NCBI RefSeq assembly: GCF_028736115.1
Contig: NZ_CP117877.1
Location: 3,286,001 to 3,350,000, forward strand
Source of the DNA: Mucilaginibacter sp. KACC 22063
GTDB lineage: Bacteria; Bacteroidota; Bacteroidia; Sphingobacteriales; Sphingobacteriaceae
Reading direction: 5' to 3'
Length of the DNA stretch: 64,000 nucleotides
Both the position numbers and the translations under genes were made by a program. Of this stretch, positions 51,998 to 60,280 are shown piece after piece. The notes under the pieces were generated by a model, which saw nothing but the letters and a program-made list of their open reading frames with translations, had not been told where the DNA came from and did no database searches. Every line of letters starts with the position of its first letter. The first letter of the stretch is position 1.

Positions 51998-52072
51998 CTT
52001 GGAGTTTATCAGAAATCACACCTCTGAACTCAGACATTTGTTTCTTGTCTCTCGGTTCTTGCTTCTCGTCTC

Positions 52073-52471
52073 TCAAACATCCTGGCATAACTCTATCAGC
52101 ACACCATTAGCACTTTTGGGATGCACAAAGCATACCAGCTTATTGTCTGCGCCGCGTTTTGGTTTATCATTTAACAAAATAAATCCTTCGGCTTTCAGTC
52201 GTTCCATTTCAGCTTCAATATCACCTACAGCAAAAGCGATATGGTGTATCCCCTCCCCTTTTTTAGCTATAAAAGCAGCTATGGCGCTTGCTTCAGCGGT
52301 GGCTTCCAATAGCTCAATTTTATTCGGCCCGGTTTGTAAAAAAGCGGTATTTACATATTCAGATTCAACTTCTTCCGTTTTATAGATACTGGTATTCAAC
52401 AATGCTTTGTAAATCTTACCTGCCGAAGCAATATCTTTTACGGCAATACCAATGTGTTCTATCTTTTGCAT
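52073..52471 (-). CDS. mce: Methylmalonyl-CoA epimerase
   Basis: Converts (S)- to (R)-methylmalonyl-CoA in the propionate/methylmalonyl pathway. The 132-residue glyoxalase-fold protein has metal-ligand segments KIEHIGIAVKD, NKIELLEAT, GEGIHHIAFAVGD and a terminal GVLIELCQ, matching the family at normal length. An ATG at 52507 would add 12 residues; the ATG at 52471 (MQKIEHIGI) is preferred. It is divergent from iscS. Confidence 0.93.
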   Translation of the reverse strand: MQKIEHIGIAVKDIASAGKIYKALLNTSIYKTEEVESEYVNTAFLQTGPNKIELLEATAEASAIAAFIAKKGEGIHHIAFAVGDIEAEMERLKAEGFILLNDKPKRGADNKLVCFVHPKSANGVLIELCQDV

Positions 52472-52547
52472 AGCCAAATATTGCAAATTAATGACTACCG
52501 CTTGCATGCATGACGGTTATTTGATAAATTTAAAATAAAAGTTTACT

Positions 52548-52555
52548 TATCTTTG
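52548..52555 (+). promoter_or_regulatory. TAnnTTTG -7 box of iscS
   Basis: Perfect match TATCTTTG, 21 bases before the ATG. A TTTG at 52520-52523 is a possible -33 element, though the spacing (24 bases) is longer than usual. Confidence 0.6.
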
Positions 52556-52576
52556 TACTTGTAATTCAACAGAACT

Positions 52577-53788
52577 ATGAACATTCCTGTATATTTAGAT
52601 AATAACGCAACTACGCCGATGGACCCGCGTGTGCTGGATACAATGGTACCTTACTTTGTACAAAAGTTTGGTAACGCTGCCAGCCGTAACCACGCTTTTG
52701 GCTGGGTTGCTGAAGAGGGGGTTGATTATGCCCGCGAGCAAGTGGCTAAACTGATTGGTGCAAACGAGAAAGAGATCATCTTTACTTCGGGCGCTACCGA
52801 ATCAGATAACCTTGCTATTAAAGGTGTGTTTGAGATGTACAAGGAAAAAGGCAACCACGTTATTACCGCGGTTACCGAGCATAAAGCTGTATTGGACACC
52901 TGCAAACACATTGAAAAACTGGGTGCGCGTGTAACTTACCTGCCAGTTAAAGAAGACGGCCTGGTTGACCTTGCCGAACTTGAAGCTGCCATGACCCCTG
53001 AGACCATCCTGGTTTCTATTATGTATGGCAACAACGAGATTGGTGTAATTCAGCCGGTTAAAGAGATTGCCGCTATTGCACACAAGCACGGTGCATTATT
53101 TATGACTGATGCTACCCAGGCAGTAGGCAAAATCCCTGTAGATGTAAACGCTGACGGCATTGACCTTTTAGCAATGTCGGCGCATAAATTATATGGCCCT
53201 AAAGGTGTAGGCGCATTATACGTTCGCCGTAAAGGACCACGTGTTAAGGTTACCGCACAAATGGACGGTGGCGGCCACGAGCGCGGCATGCGTTCTGGTA
53301 CTTTAAACGTACCTGGTATTGTTGGTTTAGGTAAAGCCTGCGAAATTGCCCGCCTGGAAATGGCTGACGAAGCAGCACGCTTATCAAAACTACGCGACAA
53401 ATTAGAATCGGCATTAACCGTACTGGAAGAAAGCTATGTAAACGGTAACGTTGAACACCGCTTACCACACGTAGCAAATATTTCTTTCAAATATGTTGAG
53501 GGCGAAGGCTTAATGATGGCCATGAAAGATCTTGCTGTATCGTCAGGCTCAGCTTGTACATCAGCATCATTAGAACCATCATATGTGTTAAAATCATTAG
53601 GTTTGTCTGATGATCTGGCACACTCTTCTATCCGTTTCGGTTTAGGCCGTTTTACAACTGAAGAAGAAATTGATTACGCTATTGAGGTAACTAAAAAAGC
53701 AGTTACCCACCTTCGCGAGCTTTCACCACTTTGGGAAATGTTTAAAGAAGGTATCGACCTTAACTCAATTGAGTGGGCAGAACACTAA
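52577..53788 (+). CDS. iscS: Cysteine desulfurase, IscS type
   Basis: PLP enzyme that takes sulfur from cysteine for Fe-S cluster assembly. The 403-residue protein has [14 protein letters not shown], the PLP lysine K204 in [11 protein letters not shown], and the persulfide cysteine C327 in [14 protein letters not shown] within the long IscS-type loop. Length and loop mark group I (IscS/NifS). The scaffold gene follows after 114 bases, then IscA. Confidence 0.97.
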   Translation: MNIPVYLDNNATTPMDPRVLDTMVPYFVQKFGNAASRNHAFGWVAEEGVDYAREQVAKLIGANEKEIIFTSGATESDNLAIKGVFEMYKEKGNHVITAVTEHKAVLDTCKHIEKLGARVTYLPVKEDGLVDLAELEAAMTPETILVSIMYGNNEIGVIQPVKEIAAIAHKHGALFMTDATQAVGKIPVDVNADGIDLLAMSAHKLYGPKGVGALYVRRKGPRVKVTAQMDGGGHERGMRSGTLNVPGIVGLGKACEIARLEMADEAARLSKLRDKLESALTVLEESYVNGNVEHRLPHVANISFKYVEGEGLMMAMKDLAVSSGSACTSASLEPSYVLKSLGLSDDLAHSSIRFGLGRFTTEEEIDYAIEVTKKAVTHLRELSPLWEMFKEGIDLNSIEWAEH

Positions 53789-53902
53789 AGAATGTGAAAA
53801 TGTGCTGATTTGCAGATATGCAGATTAGCCCATTTTTAGAATATAATATATGAGGGACAGGAAACTGGCAACTCGCAACTGACAACTTAAAAATTTAAAG
53901 CC

Positions 53903-54316
53903 ATGGCTTATTCAGATAAAGTAATTGACCATTACACCAACCCACGTAACGTGGGTACATTAGATAAAGCGAGCACCCAGGTTGGTACCGGCCTTGTTGG
54001 CGCTCCAGAGTGCGGCGACGTTATGCGTCTTCAAATTCAGGTTGATGATAACAACGTGATCACCGATGCTAAATTCAAAACTTTTGGCTGCGGTTCTGCC
54101 ATTGCATCATCATCACTGGCTACAGAATGGTTAAAAGGCAAGTCAATTGATGAAGCAATGACTATTGACAATATGGACATTGTAGAAGAGTTGGCTTTAC
54201 CACCGGTAAAAATCCACTGCTCTGTTTTAGCTGAGGATGCTATTAAAGCTGCCATTAACGATTACCGCGTTAAAAATGGCCTGGCTCCTATCGAGACTGA
54301 AAAATCGCATCACTAA
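53903..54316 (+). CDS. iscU: Fe-S cluster assembly scaffold, IscU type
   Basis: Holds the nascent Fe-S cluster delivered by IscS. The 137-residue protein has the three conserved cysteines in GAPECGDVM, FGCGSAIASSS and IHCSVLAEDAI, and the LPPVKIHC motif recognised by HscA in IscU proteins. Length is normal. The upstream spacer contains tandem words (GATTTGCAGATATGCAGAT and CAACTCGCAACTGACAACT); the downstream spacer holds a word-type hairpin. Confidence 0.97.
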   Translation: MAYSDKVIDHYTNPRNVGTLDKASTQVGTGLVGAPECGDVMRLQIQVDDNNVITDAKFKTFGCGSAIASSSLATEWLKGKSIDEAMTIDNMDIVEELALPPVKIHCSVLAEDAIKAAINDYRVKNGLAPIETEKSHH

Positions 54317-54317
54317 T

Positions 54318-54412
54318 TAGTAGCAGGTAGCTGGTATCAGGTCGCAAGACCTTTTATTTTAATCCCTTGTTTGGATTTAATCTTGATACTAACTGCCTGA
54401 TACCTGATACTA
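54318..54412. repeat. Word-type intergenic hairpin (CAGGTATC word) between iscU and iscA
   Basis: TAGTAGCAGGTA (54318-54329) pairs with TACCTGATACTA (54401-54412) at 11 of 12 positions; inside, TATCAGG (54335-54341) can pair with either of two adjacent CCTGATA copies (54396-54402, 54403-54409). There is no T-tract, and the genes on both sides are same-strand isc genes. Confidence 0.65.
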
Positions 54413-54422
54413 TAGATTAAAA

Positions 54423-54749
54423 ATGGTAACTGTAACTGATAAAGCAAAAGATAAAATTGAAGGGCTAATGACCGATGCCGGGCTGGATAACTCGTATTTC
54501 CTACGTGTGTCTGTGCAAGGCGGTGGCTGCTCTGGTTTATCTTACAAGCTTGATTTTGATAACGAAGAGAAAAAAGGCGACCAGTTTTTTGAAGATAAAG
54601 GCGTAAGAATGGCGCTTGATATGAAATCGTTCCTTTACCTGGCAGGCACAGAGCTTGATTTTTCTGATGGCTTAAATGGTAAAGGTTTCAATTTCCATAA
54701 CCCTAATGCAAGCCGTACCTGCGGCTGTGGCGAAAGCTTTTCCGTGTAA
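54423..54749 (+). CDS. iscA: Iron-sulfur cluster carrier, HesB/IscA family
   Basis: Receives and delivers Fe-S clusters. The 108-residue protein has the three family cysteines in GGGCSGLSYKLDFD and the C-terminal SRTCGCGESFSV (C-x-C), plus FLYLAGTELDFSDGL. Length is normal; IscA, SufA and ErpA cannot be separated by sequence alone. It closes the iscS-iscU-iscA set and is followed by a strong terminator. No hscAB or ferredoxin genes are present next to it. Confidence 0.93.
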   Translation: MVTVTDKAKDKIEGLMTDAGLDNSYFLRVSVQGGGCSGLSYKLDFDNEEKKGDQFFEDKGVRMALDMKSFLYLAGTELDFSDGLNGKGFNFHNPNASRTCGCGESFSV

Positions 54750-54767
54750 TATTTAACACTTCGTATA

Positions 54768-54801
54768 ACAACAAAGGCGCTCATTTGAGCGCCTTTGTTG
54801 T
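54768..54801. terminator. Bidirectional terminator after iscA
   Basis: Near-perfect stem of 16 base pairs (ACAACAAAGGCGCTCA against its complement) with a minimal loop, A and T runs outside; shared with the convergent lipoprotein gene. Confidence 0.82.
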
Positions 54802-54822
54802 TTACTTAAAATTCACAGTTTA

Positions 54823-56448
54823 TTATATTGCTTTTGCAAGCCACAAAGAAGCATTTAAGTGCAAAGCCGGGTGCGAGGTATAACCTGATGGTGCATCGCC
54901 CGACCAGCCGTTGAATAGATTATCGTTAGGATCGCCAGTACCGTCATCAGCCGGAGAACTATCGCCAACAAAAACGATACGGCCAGAACCGTAGGTCGAT
55001 AACAATGCCATTACGCCGGTATTACCCCCATTGGTCGAGCTGCTTCTCCAGAATAAACCCTGTACATTCGAGTTATTTGCCGGGTATAGTGTTGCCGTAC
55101 AGCCATCATAAAAAGCAAGTTTTGATGCCGTACCAGCAGCACCATTCAATACTTTCTGTGCGTTTGCATTGGTACCTGTGTAAACGTTACTTGTAGGCTG
55201 ATCATTGATGTCTACGTAATCAATATTAAAACCGAAAGGGTTTGTGTTATTGATACCATTATTAGTCATCAGATCATTCCAAACGCGCGGCGAATCATAA
55301 CCGTCGCCATCACGGTCCGAAGGATTATAACCGTTTGAATCAGTACCGGCAGTAGTAGCCGCAGTATGGTCGGCAACCATCATTAAGCCACCACCATTGG
55401 CCACAAAGTTCATCAAGGCTGTTTTTTCGGCTGTAGTAAATAAACGGTTAGGCTCAACAACTACAAACACATCATAATTACTTAAATCCTGTGCGTTTGA
55501 TGAATTACCATAGGTAATGGTTGATCCGCTTGGCAATGATTCCACCAGTTCTCCACGTTTAACTAATTCAACTGCCCATGCAGATATACCACCTCTCCAG
55601 TAGGTTTCTGGTGTGCTTGAAGTAATACCTGTATAAGAAGGCGTAGGTATGCGTTGTGCTTTAGTTTCAACAGTAGTTCCTCCTGTGTAGGTAGGCACGT
55701 TTTCTGTACCGTCAGCATCTATCTGCCAGTCGGCGCTGCCTGCGTTTTCTAAATGGCTGGCATCGAACAGAAATTTCTTTCCGGTAACTACAGTACCCGT
55801 GCCACCACCACCGGTATTGCCACCGCCGTTGTCATTAATGGTAATGTCGTCGATATTAATACGGTTAGTGCCGCCACTTAGCTTACGAATTTCCAAGCGG
55901 GCGCTGCCTGTTGTATTTATTGTAAATGTTGAAGTAGCTAATGTTGACGTTGTTGTTACAGCCGACCCACATTGTGTCCAGCTGCTGCCGCCATCGGTAG
56001 AATAAAATAAGCCCCAGGTACTGGCTGCATCGCTGCTGTAAGTACCACTTTTAATAGTAACGGTGCTGATACCACCTGTTACATCAAACAGCATGGTGAT
56101 CTTTCCGGTGTTACGGATACGGCCGCTCCATGATCCGGCTTTAAGATCGCCGCTCAAATTTCCAATAAGCGCGTCATACATGTTCCAAGAATTGCCCGAC
56201 AAGGTGACATTATCGCCACTGCTTGAGCCCGTTGGCGATACATCATAAGCTGTTTTGGGGCTGGTAGAACCTACCTCGAAACCTTGGGTAAGCGATACGG
56301 CAAGCGTGCCGACAGTTTTTGTTTTTGTAGATGCAGGGTCGGCGTTTTGAGATAATGCCGGCTCAGCGGCATTCTTGGTGCAACTGGCGAAGGTACCTGC
56401 CAGCGCAAGTGCCAACAGAAAAGTAAAGCTTTGTTTTTTGTTTAGCAT
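54823..56448 (-). CDS. Large secreted lipoprotein with GATase/DUF4350-like C-terminal domain
   Basis: A 541-residue protein of uncertain function. The signal peptide ends in the lipobox FASC (C23). Residues about 50-205 are a Ser/Thr-rich beta region with NRINIDDITIND, reminiscent of secreted adhesin-like domains. A Gly-rich linker (GGGNTGGGGTG, about 207-217) leads to a C-terminal domain with FVVVEPNRLFTTAEKTALM, VANGGGLMMVADH and GRIVFVGDSSPADDG, an arrangement like DUF4350 or class I glutamine amidotransferase folds without a visible catalytic Cys. DRDGDGYDSPR resembles a calcium-binding loop. It stands alone. Confidence 0.78.
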   Translation of the reverse strand: MLNKKQSFTFLLALALAGTFASCTKNAAEPALSQNADPASTKTKTVGTLAVSLTQGFEVGSTSPKTAYDVSPTGSSSGDNVTLSGNSWNMYDALIGNLSGDLKAGSWSGRIRNTGKITMLFDVTGGISTVTIKSGTYSSDAASTWGLFYSTDGGSSWTQCGSAVTTTSTLATSTFTINTTGSARLEIRKLSGGTNRINIDDITINDNGGGNTGGGGTGTVVTGKKFLFDASHLENAGSADWQIDADGTENVPTYTGGTTVETKAQRIPTPSYTGITSSTPETYWRGGISAWAVELVKRGELVESLPSGSTITYGNSSNAQDLSNYDVFVVVEPNRLFTTAEKTALMNFVANGGGLMMVADHTAATTAGTDSNGYNPSDRDGDGYDSPRVWNDLMTNNGINNTNPFGFNIDYVDINDQPTSNVYTGTNANAQKVLNGAAGTASKLAFYDGCTATLYPANNSNVQGLFWRSSSTNGGNTGVMALLSTYGSGRIVFVGDSSPADDGTGDPNDNLFNGWSGDAPSGYTSHPALHLNASLWLAKAI

Positions 56449-56596
56449 AAAGTGAGTTTTTAGTTGATTATTTTCTCTTGTACGCTAAATAAGTGTCGCA
56501 GGTTCAACAATTTACATTGTTATTAAGTTAATTAATCATTAACGGCCGGATAAGCCTAAGCCGTTGCACCCTAATTGGTTTTTACTTTTAAATAAT

Positions 56597-56604
56597 TATT
56601 TTTG
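56597..56604 (+). promoter_or_regulatory. TAnnTTTG -7 box of the acyl-CoA ligase gene
   Basis: Perfect match TATTTTTG, 29 bases before the ATG; TTGG at 56575-56578 is a possible weak -33 element. Confidence 0.6.
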
Positions 56605-56633
56605 CTTTAATATAAACCCCCGATTAAGATTTA

Positions 56634-58547
56634 ATGAACCTTGATTTAGAGATTAAAACCGTTCCGGAGCTACTTAGGAACGTGGTAAAGAATATCCATC
56701 CTGATACCCATACCTTCCTTATACACAAAGTAAAAGATGCCTGGCAGGAAATTTCATACCGCGAAACTTTAGATAAAGCCGATGCCATTTCGGCTTACTT
56801 TTTAAGCATTGGTATCAAAAAGGGCGACCGCTTAGGTTTACTAATTGACAACGGACCTGAATATATTTATTACGATCAGGCACTACAACAAATCGGCGCT
56901 GTTAATACGTCTATCTACCCTACCCTAACCGAGGCTGAAATAGAATACATCCTGAACGATTCGGGTACACGTACGCTGCTGGTAGGTAATCCCTTCCTGC
57001 TGCGTAAAGTACTTAAAGTGGCTAATAACTGCCCTGAGCTGATCCGCATTATTCCGGCGTTTGATGATTTTGAAAAATATACAGACAAGATCGACCTTAC
57101 GGCAGGTGTAATTGGTTTTGACGATATGATTGCTGAAGGCCGCACCTGCCTTGAGGAATATCGGCTGCAAATAAACATTTGCCGCGAAGGTATTTTGCCG
57201 TCTGACCTTTCTTGTCTTATCTATACATCGGGCACTACAGGCACACCCAAAGGCGTAATGCTGATGCATAGCAATTTTGTGGAAACGGTACGTTACGGTC
57301 TTGATCAGATTTCTAACGTCGACCAGGACGACCTTTTCCTTTCATTCCTGCCGCTTTCGCACGTATTTGAGCGTTGTGCTACTTATTACATTTGCTGCGG
57401 CGCAGGTGCGCGTATTGCCTTTGCACAAAGCCTCGACCTGCTTGCTAAAAACTTAATGGAGGTAAAACCTACCATTATGAATTGCGTACCGCGTTTGCTG
57501 GAGCGCATACATGATCGCGCCAATAAAAACGGCATGGCAGCAGGCGGCATTAAAACCAAGATCTTTTTATGGTCGATGAACATCGGCCAGAAGTACCGTA
57601 AGGCTACCGAAAGTGGCAAAAAACCAGGTTTTGTTTTAAGCCGTGAATATAAAATTGCGCATAAGCTTGTATTCAGTAAAATTATCGAGAAAACAGGTGG
57701 CCGCTTAAAATTCCTGATCTCAGGCGGCGGTGCATTGCCACGCAATGTGGGCGAGTTTTTTGGTAACCTCGGCGTACCTATCCTGGAAGGCTTTGGCTTA
57801 ACCGAAACTACAGGCCCTATGTGCGTTACCGAGTTTGAACGCCAGGTTTACGGAACCGTAGGCCGCGTATTTAAAGGCACCGAAGTTGGTATCCAAAATA
57901 TAGAGACTGGTAAAATATATACCGTACAAACACACGACAGCTTTAATCCGGAGTTTCAATCAGAAGAAGGTGAGATCATTATCAAGGGTATTTCAGTAAT
58001 GAAGGGCTATTGGAATAAGCCCGAAGAAACCAAAGTTGCCATTGATAGCGAAGGGTGGTTCCATACGGGTGATATTGGCCGTTTTTACAAAGGCTATCTG
58101 CAAATTACCGACAGGCTTAAGAACATGCTGGTTAACGCTTATGGTAAAAATATTTATCCAACCCCGGTTGAAAACACTTATCTGAAAAGCCACAAGATTG
58201 AACAGATATTCTTAGTAGGCGATAAACGCGAGCATATTACGGCGATCATTGTCCCATCAAGAGAAGCATTGCAGGAAACTTTTGGCTATACCGAGCAGTA
58301 TTTTGAGCAGCCTGAATTGTTTATTAAAGACAAGCAGGTGATTGACTGGCTTAACCAGGATGTGCGCAAGCTATCGAACGAGTTGGCCAAATTTGAACGC
58401 ATTAAAAACTTCAAGGTAAAACGTACCCCCTTCAGTATGGAAGAAGGTGAAATGACCGTTACGCTAAAAGCCAAACGTAAAGTTATCGAAAACAAATATG
58501 CTGATGCCATTAACGAGATGTATATGGTTGAAGCTGATGAGGCTTAG
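56634..58547 (+). CDS. Long-chain acyl-CoA synthetase (AMP-forming)
   Basis: Activates fatty acids to acyl-CoA via an acyl-AMP. The 637-residue ANL-superfamily protein has the ATP loop LIYTSGTTGTPKGVMLMH, the FLPLSHVFER motif of long-chain enzymes, GFGLTETTGPM, GWFHTGDIG, and the hinge/catalytic KNMLVNAYGKNIYPTPVE. The two insertions and length match FACL (FAA1-like) proteins. It is flanked by a REP-like element and appears monocistronic. Confidence 0.94.
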   Translation: MNLDLEIKTVPELLRNVVKNIHPDTHTFLIHKVKDAWQEISYRETLDKADAISAYFLSIGIKKGDRLGLLIDNGPEYIYYDQALQQIGAVNTSIYPTLTEAEIEYILNDSGTRTLLVGNPFLLRKVLKVANNCPELIRIIPAFDDFEKYTDKIDLTAGVIGFDDMIAEGRTCLEEYRLQINICREGILPSDLSCLIYTSGTTGTPKGVMLMHSNFVETVRYGLDQISNVDQDDLFLSFLPLSHVFERCATYYICCGAGARIAFAQSLDLLAKNLMEVKPTIMNCVPRLLERIHDRANKNGMAAGGIKTKIFLWSMNIGQKYRKATESGKKPGFVLSREYKIAHKLVFSKIIEKTGGRLKFLISGGGALPRNVGEFFGNLGVPILEGFGLTETTGPMCVTEFERQVYGTVGRVFKGTEVGIQNIETGKIYTVQTHDSFNPEFQSEEGEIIIKGISVMKGYWNKPEETKVAIDSEGWFHTGDIGRFYKGYLQITDRLKNMLVNAYGKNIYPTPVENTYLKSHKIEQIFLVGDKREHITAIIVPSREALQETFGYTEQYFEQPELFIKDKQVIDWLNQDVRKLSNELAKFERIKNFKVKRTPFSMEEGEMTVTLKAKRKVIENKYADAINEMYMVEADEA

Positions 58548-58561
58548 AATATATTAAAAAA

Positions 58562-58662
58562 ACGTCATTGCGATCCGTCGGCAGACGGAGAAGCAATCCC
58601 TGATTTGCAAAAAGTAATTTTCAATTAGTGATTGCTTCGTCGTTCACTCCTCGCAATGACGT
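58562..58662. repeat. REP-like palindromic element, GTCATTGCG family
   Basis: Outer arms ACGTCATTGCGA (58562-58573) and TCGCAATGACGT (58651-58662) are perfect complements; inner arms GAAGCAATC and GATTGCTTC repeat the family pattern. It lies 14 bases after the acyl-CoA ligase stop. Confidence 0.8.
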
Positions 58663-58688
58663 TTTAATTTTGATCGCTAAAAACCTCT

Positions 58689-59278
58689 CTAATCAGTGAT
58701 TAAATCCTGGCAGTCTTTACTTAAACCAGCCAGGCGGCTATCTAAAAATTTAAGTCCCTGCTCGTCTTTGATATTCTTATAAAGCATTTTGATGAGCGAA
58801 TGTGTGTCCTCGGTTGGGTCACAGGCTTGGGCCTTTTCAAGATAATGTAGCGTTTTCTTCACCTCCGCATTGTATAAAGCTGTTAACCGCTTATTCTCGT
58901 TGATGTTTGTTTTAGAAGCATTTAATTGCGCACCAATTTGATTTAGTTTTTTAACGTGCAGATAGCCAGCTGCCCTTTGCGCTACAAAATAGTTTGGTAC
59001 CGAGTCAATTACTTTATCGTAGTAGGAAAGTGCCTGATCATACTGCTTATTACTATCATAAAGACTTGCCAGTAAAAAATTAAACTTTGCCCTGGTTTTC
59101 TCAGGCAACTTGTCTGCGTTAGCAGTAATCTCTTCACCTAATTGATTGCCCTTTCAGTTTGACCTTGTATAGCGAGGTCGTTAAAGTCTACATACTTTGA
59201 AAAAATATCTTCTGCCGTTTGCGCCTTAACTGATAACGAGATTGAAAATAAAATAATTGCTAATAGAAGTTTGTACAT
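58689..59278 (-). pseudogene. Secreted TPR protein gene broken by a frameshift
   Basis: The minus strand begins at an ATG (59278) with a signal peptide, MYKLLLAIILFSISLSVKAQ, and continues to about residue 46 where a TAG (59140-59138) stops it. The downstream 58689-59108 frame has no ATG at its head but continues the protein (LPEKTRAKFNFLLASLYDSNKQYDQAL, a TPR-like repeat). One base is missing in the 59138-59157 region: adding it would read ERAI.LGEEITANADKLPEK and rejoin both parts. The whole would be about 195 residues. It could be a genuine pseudogene or a sequencing error. Confidence 0.75.
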
Positions 59279-59383
59279 GATAAGGAGTAGTTTCAGATAC
59301 TAATATAGCTTATCCATTATTAAGCGCAAGTTAAAAATTGCGTTAAAAGCTTAATGTTTCATAGAAGAGTGGTTTCAAAAAAA

Positions 59384-59469
59384 TTGTCATTCTGAACGAA
59401 GAGAAGAATCTAATAATAAACTATAGTAAGCATCATGCAAAAGATTCTTCTCTTCGTTCAGAATGACAA
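59384..59469. repeat. Perfect 28-bp inverted repeat, GTCATTCTGAACGAAG family
   Basis: Arms at 59384-59411 and 59442-59469 are perfectly complementary; each contains GTCATTCTGAACGAAGAG and the loop is 30 bases. It is the most intact REP-like element in the window and lies between the broken TPR gene and the SDR gene. Confidence 0.9.
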
Positions 59470-59481
59470 AACAAACAATAC

Positions 59482-60219
59482 TTACCAGGCGCTTACTCCT
59501 GTTTCCGGGTTATTTTCAATGCTATAGAATTGTCCGTTAGGGCCGTCTGCATCAAGCGTAGCAAACTTCACAATGTCAGCAGCGGCATCGGCTACGCTGC
59601 GGTGGCCGCTATGATGATTAAAGTCTGTTGCAGTATAACCTGGGTCAACCACATTTACCTTAAACTTGGTATCGCGCAATTCGTACGCTAATACCGTGGT
59701 GTAAGCATTTAAAGCAGATTTTGAAGGCCCGTAAGCAGCAGTTTTAACCTGATAATAGCGCCATGAAGGATCATTATGCAAAGTAATAGATCCCAATCCT
59801 GATGTAACGTTTACAATGCGCGGCTGATCTGCTTTTTTAAGCAACTCCAAAAACGTTTGCGTTACGTTTATCGCCCCGAAGAAATTAGTCTCAAATACTT
59901 CGTGAAACATTTCCAGGCTTGCTGTTTGTGCCGATTGCTCCATGCCTCCCAATATGCCGGCATTATTGATCAATGCATCCAACTGGTCTGTTTTAGAAGC
60001 AATGGATTGATAGGCAGACTGCACAGAAGCCGGATTGCTCACATCAATCTCTACCGTTTCTACATTGTCTAAACCTTCTGCTTTAAGTTTATTCACCGCT
60101 TCTTCGCCCCTGTTACGATCGCGGCTGCCTAAATAAACGTAATATCCTTTTTGTAATAGTTGTCTGGCGGTTTCAAAACCAATGCTTTTGTTAGCACCGG
60201 TGATTAATACTTTTTTCAT
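59482..60219 (-). CDS. Short-chain dehydrogenase/reductase
   Basis: A 245-residue Rossmann-fold oxidoreductase, NADP-preferring by the residues after strand 2 (GSRDRNRG). It has TGANKSIGFETA at the N terminus, LINNAGIL, the catalytic Ser in VNVTSGLGSI, and Y-x3-K in YGPSKSALNAY. Substrate unknown. The AraC regulator gene lies directly upstream on the same strand and may regulate it. A perfect -7 box lies at 60243-60250. Confidence 0.92.
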   Translation of the reverse strand: MKKVLITGANKSIGFETARQLLQKGYYVYLGSRDRNRGEEAVNKLKAEGLDNVETVEIDVSNPASVQSAYQSIASKTDQLDALINNAGILGGMEQSAQTASLEMFHEVFETNFFGAINVTQTFLELLKKADQPRIVNVTSGLGSITLHNDPSWRYYQVKTAAYGPSKSALNAYTTVLAYELRDTKFKVNVVDPGYTATDFNHHSGHRSVADAAADIVKFATLDADGPNGQFYSIENNPETGVSAW

Positions 60220-60242
60220 ATACGTGTGATGTTTTTATATGA

Positions 60243-60250
60243 CAAAAGTA
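60243..60250 (-). promoter_or_regulatory. TAnnTTTG -7 box of the SDR gene
   Basis: Reads TACTTTTG on the minus strand, a perfect match, 23 bases before the ATG. Confidence 0.55.
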
Positions 60251-60280
60251 TCGTTCAGTAAGTTTTAAAGCATTACACGC

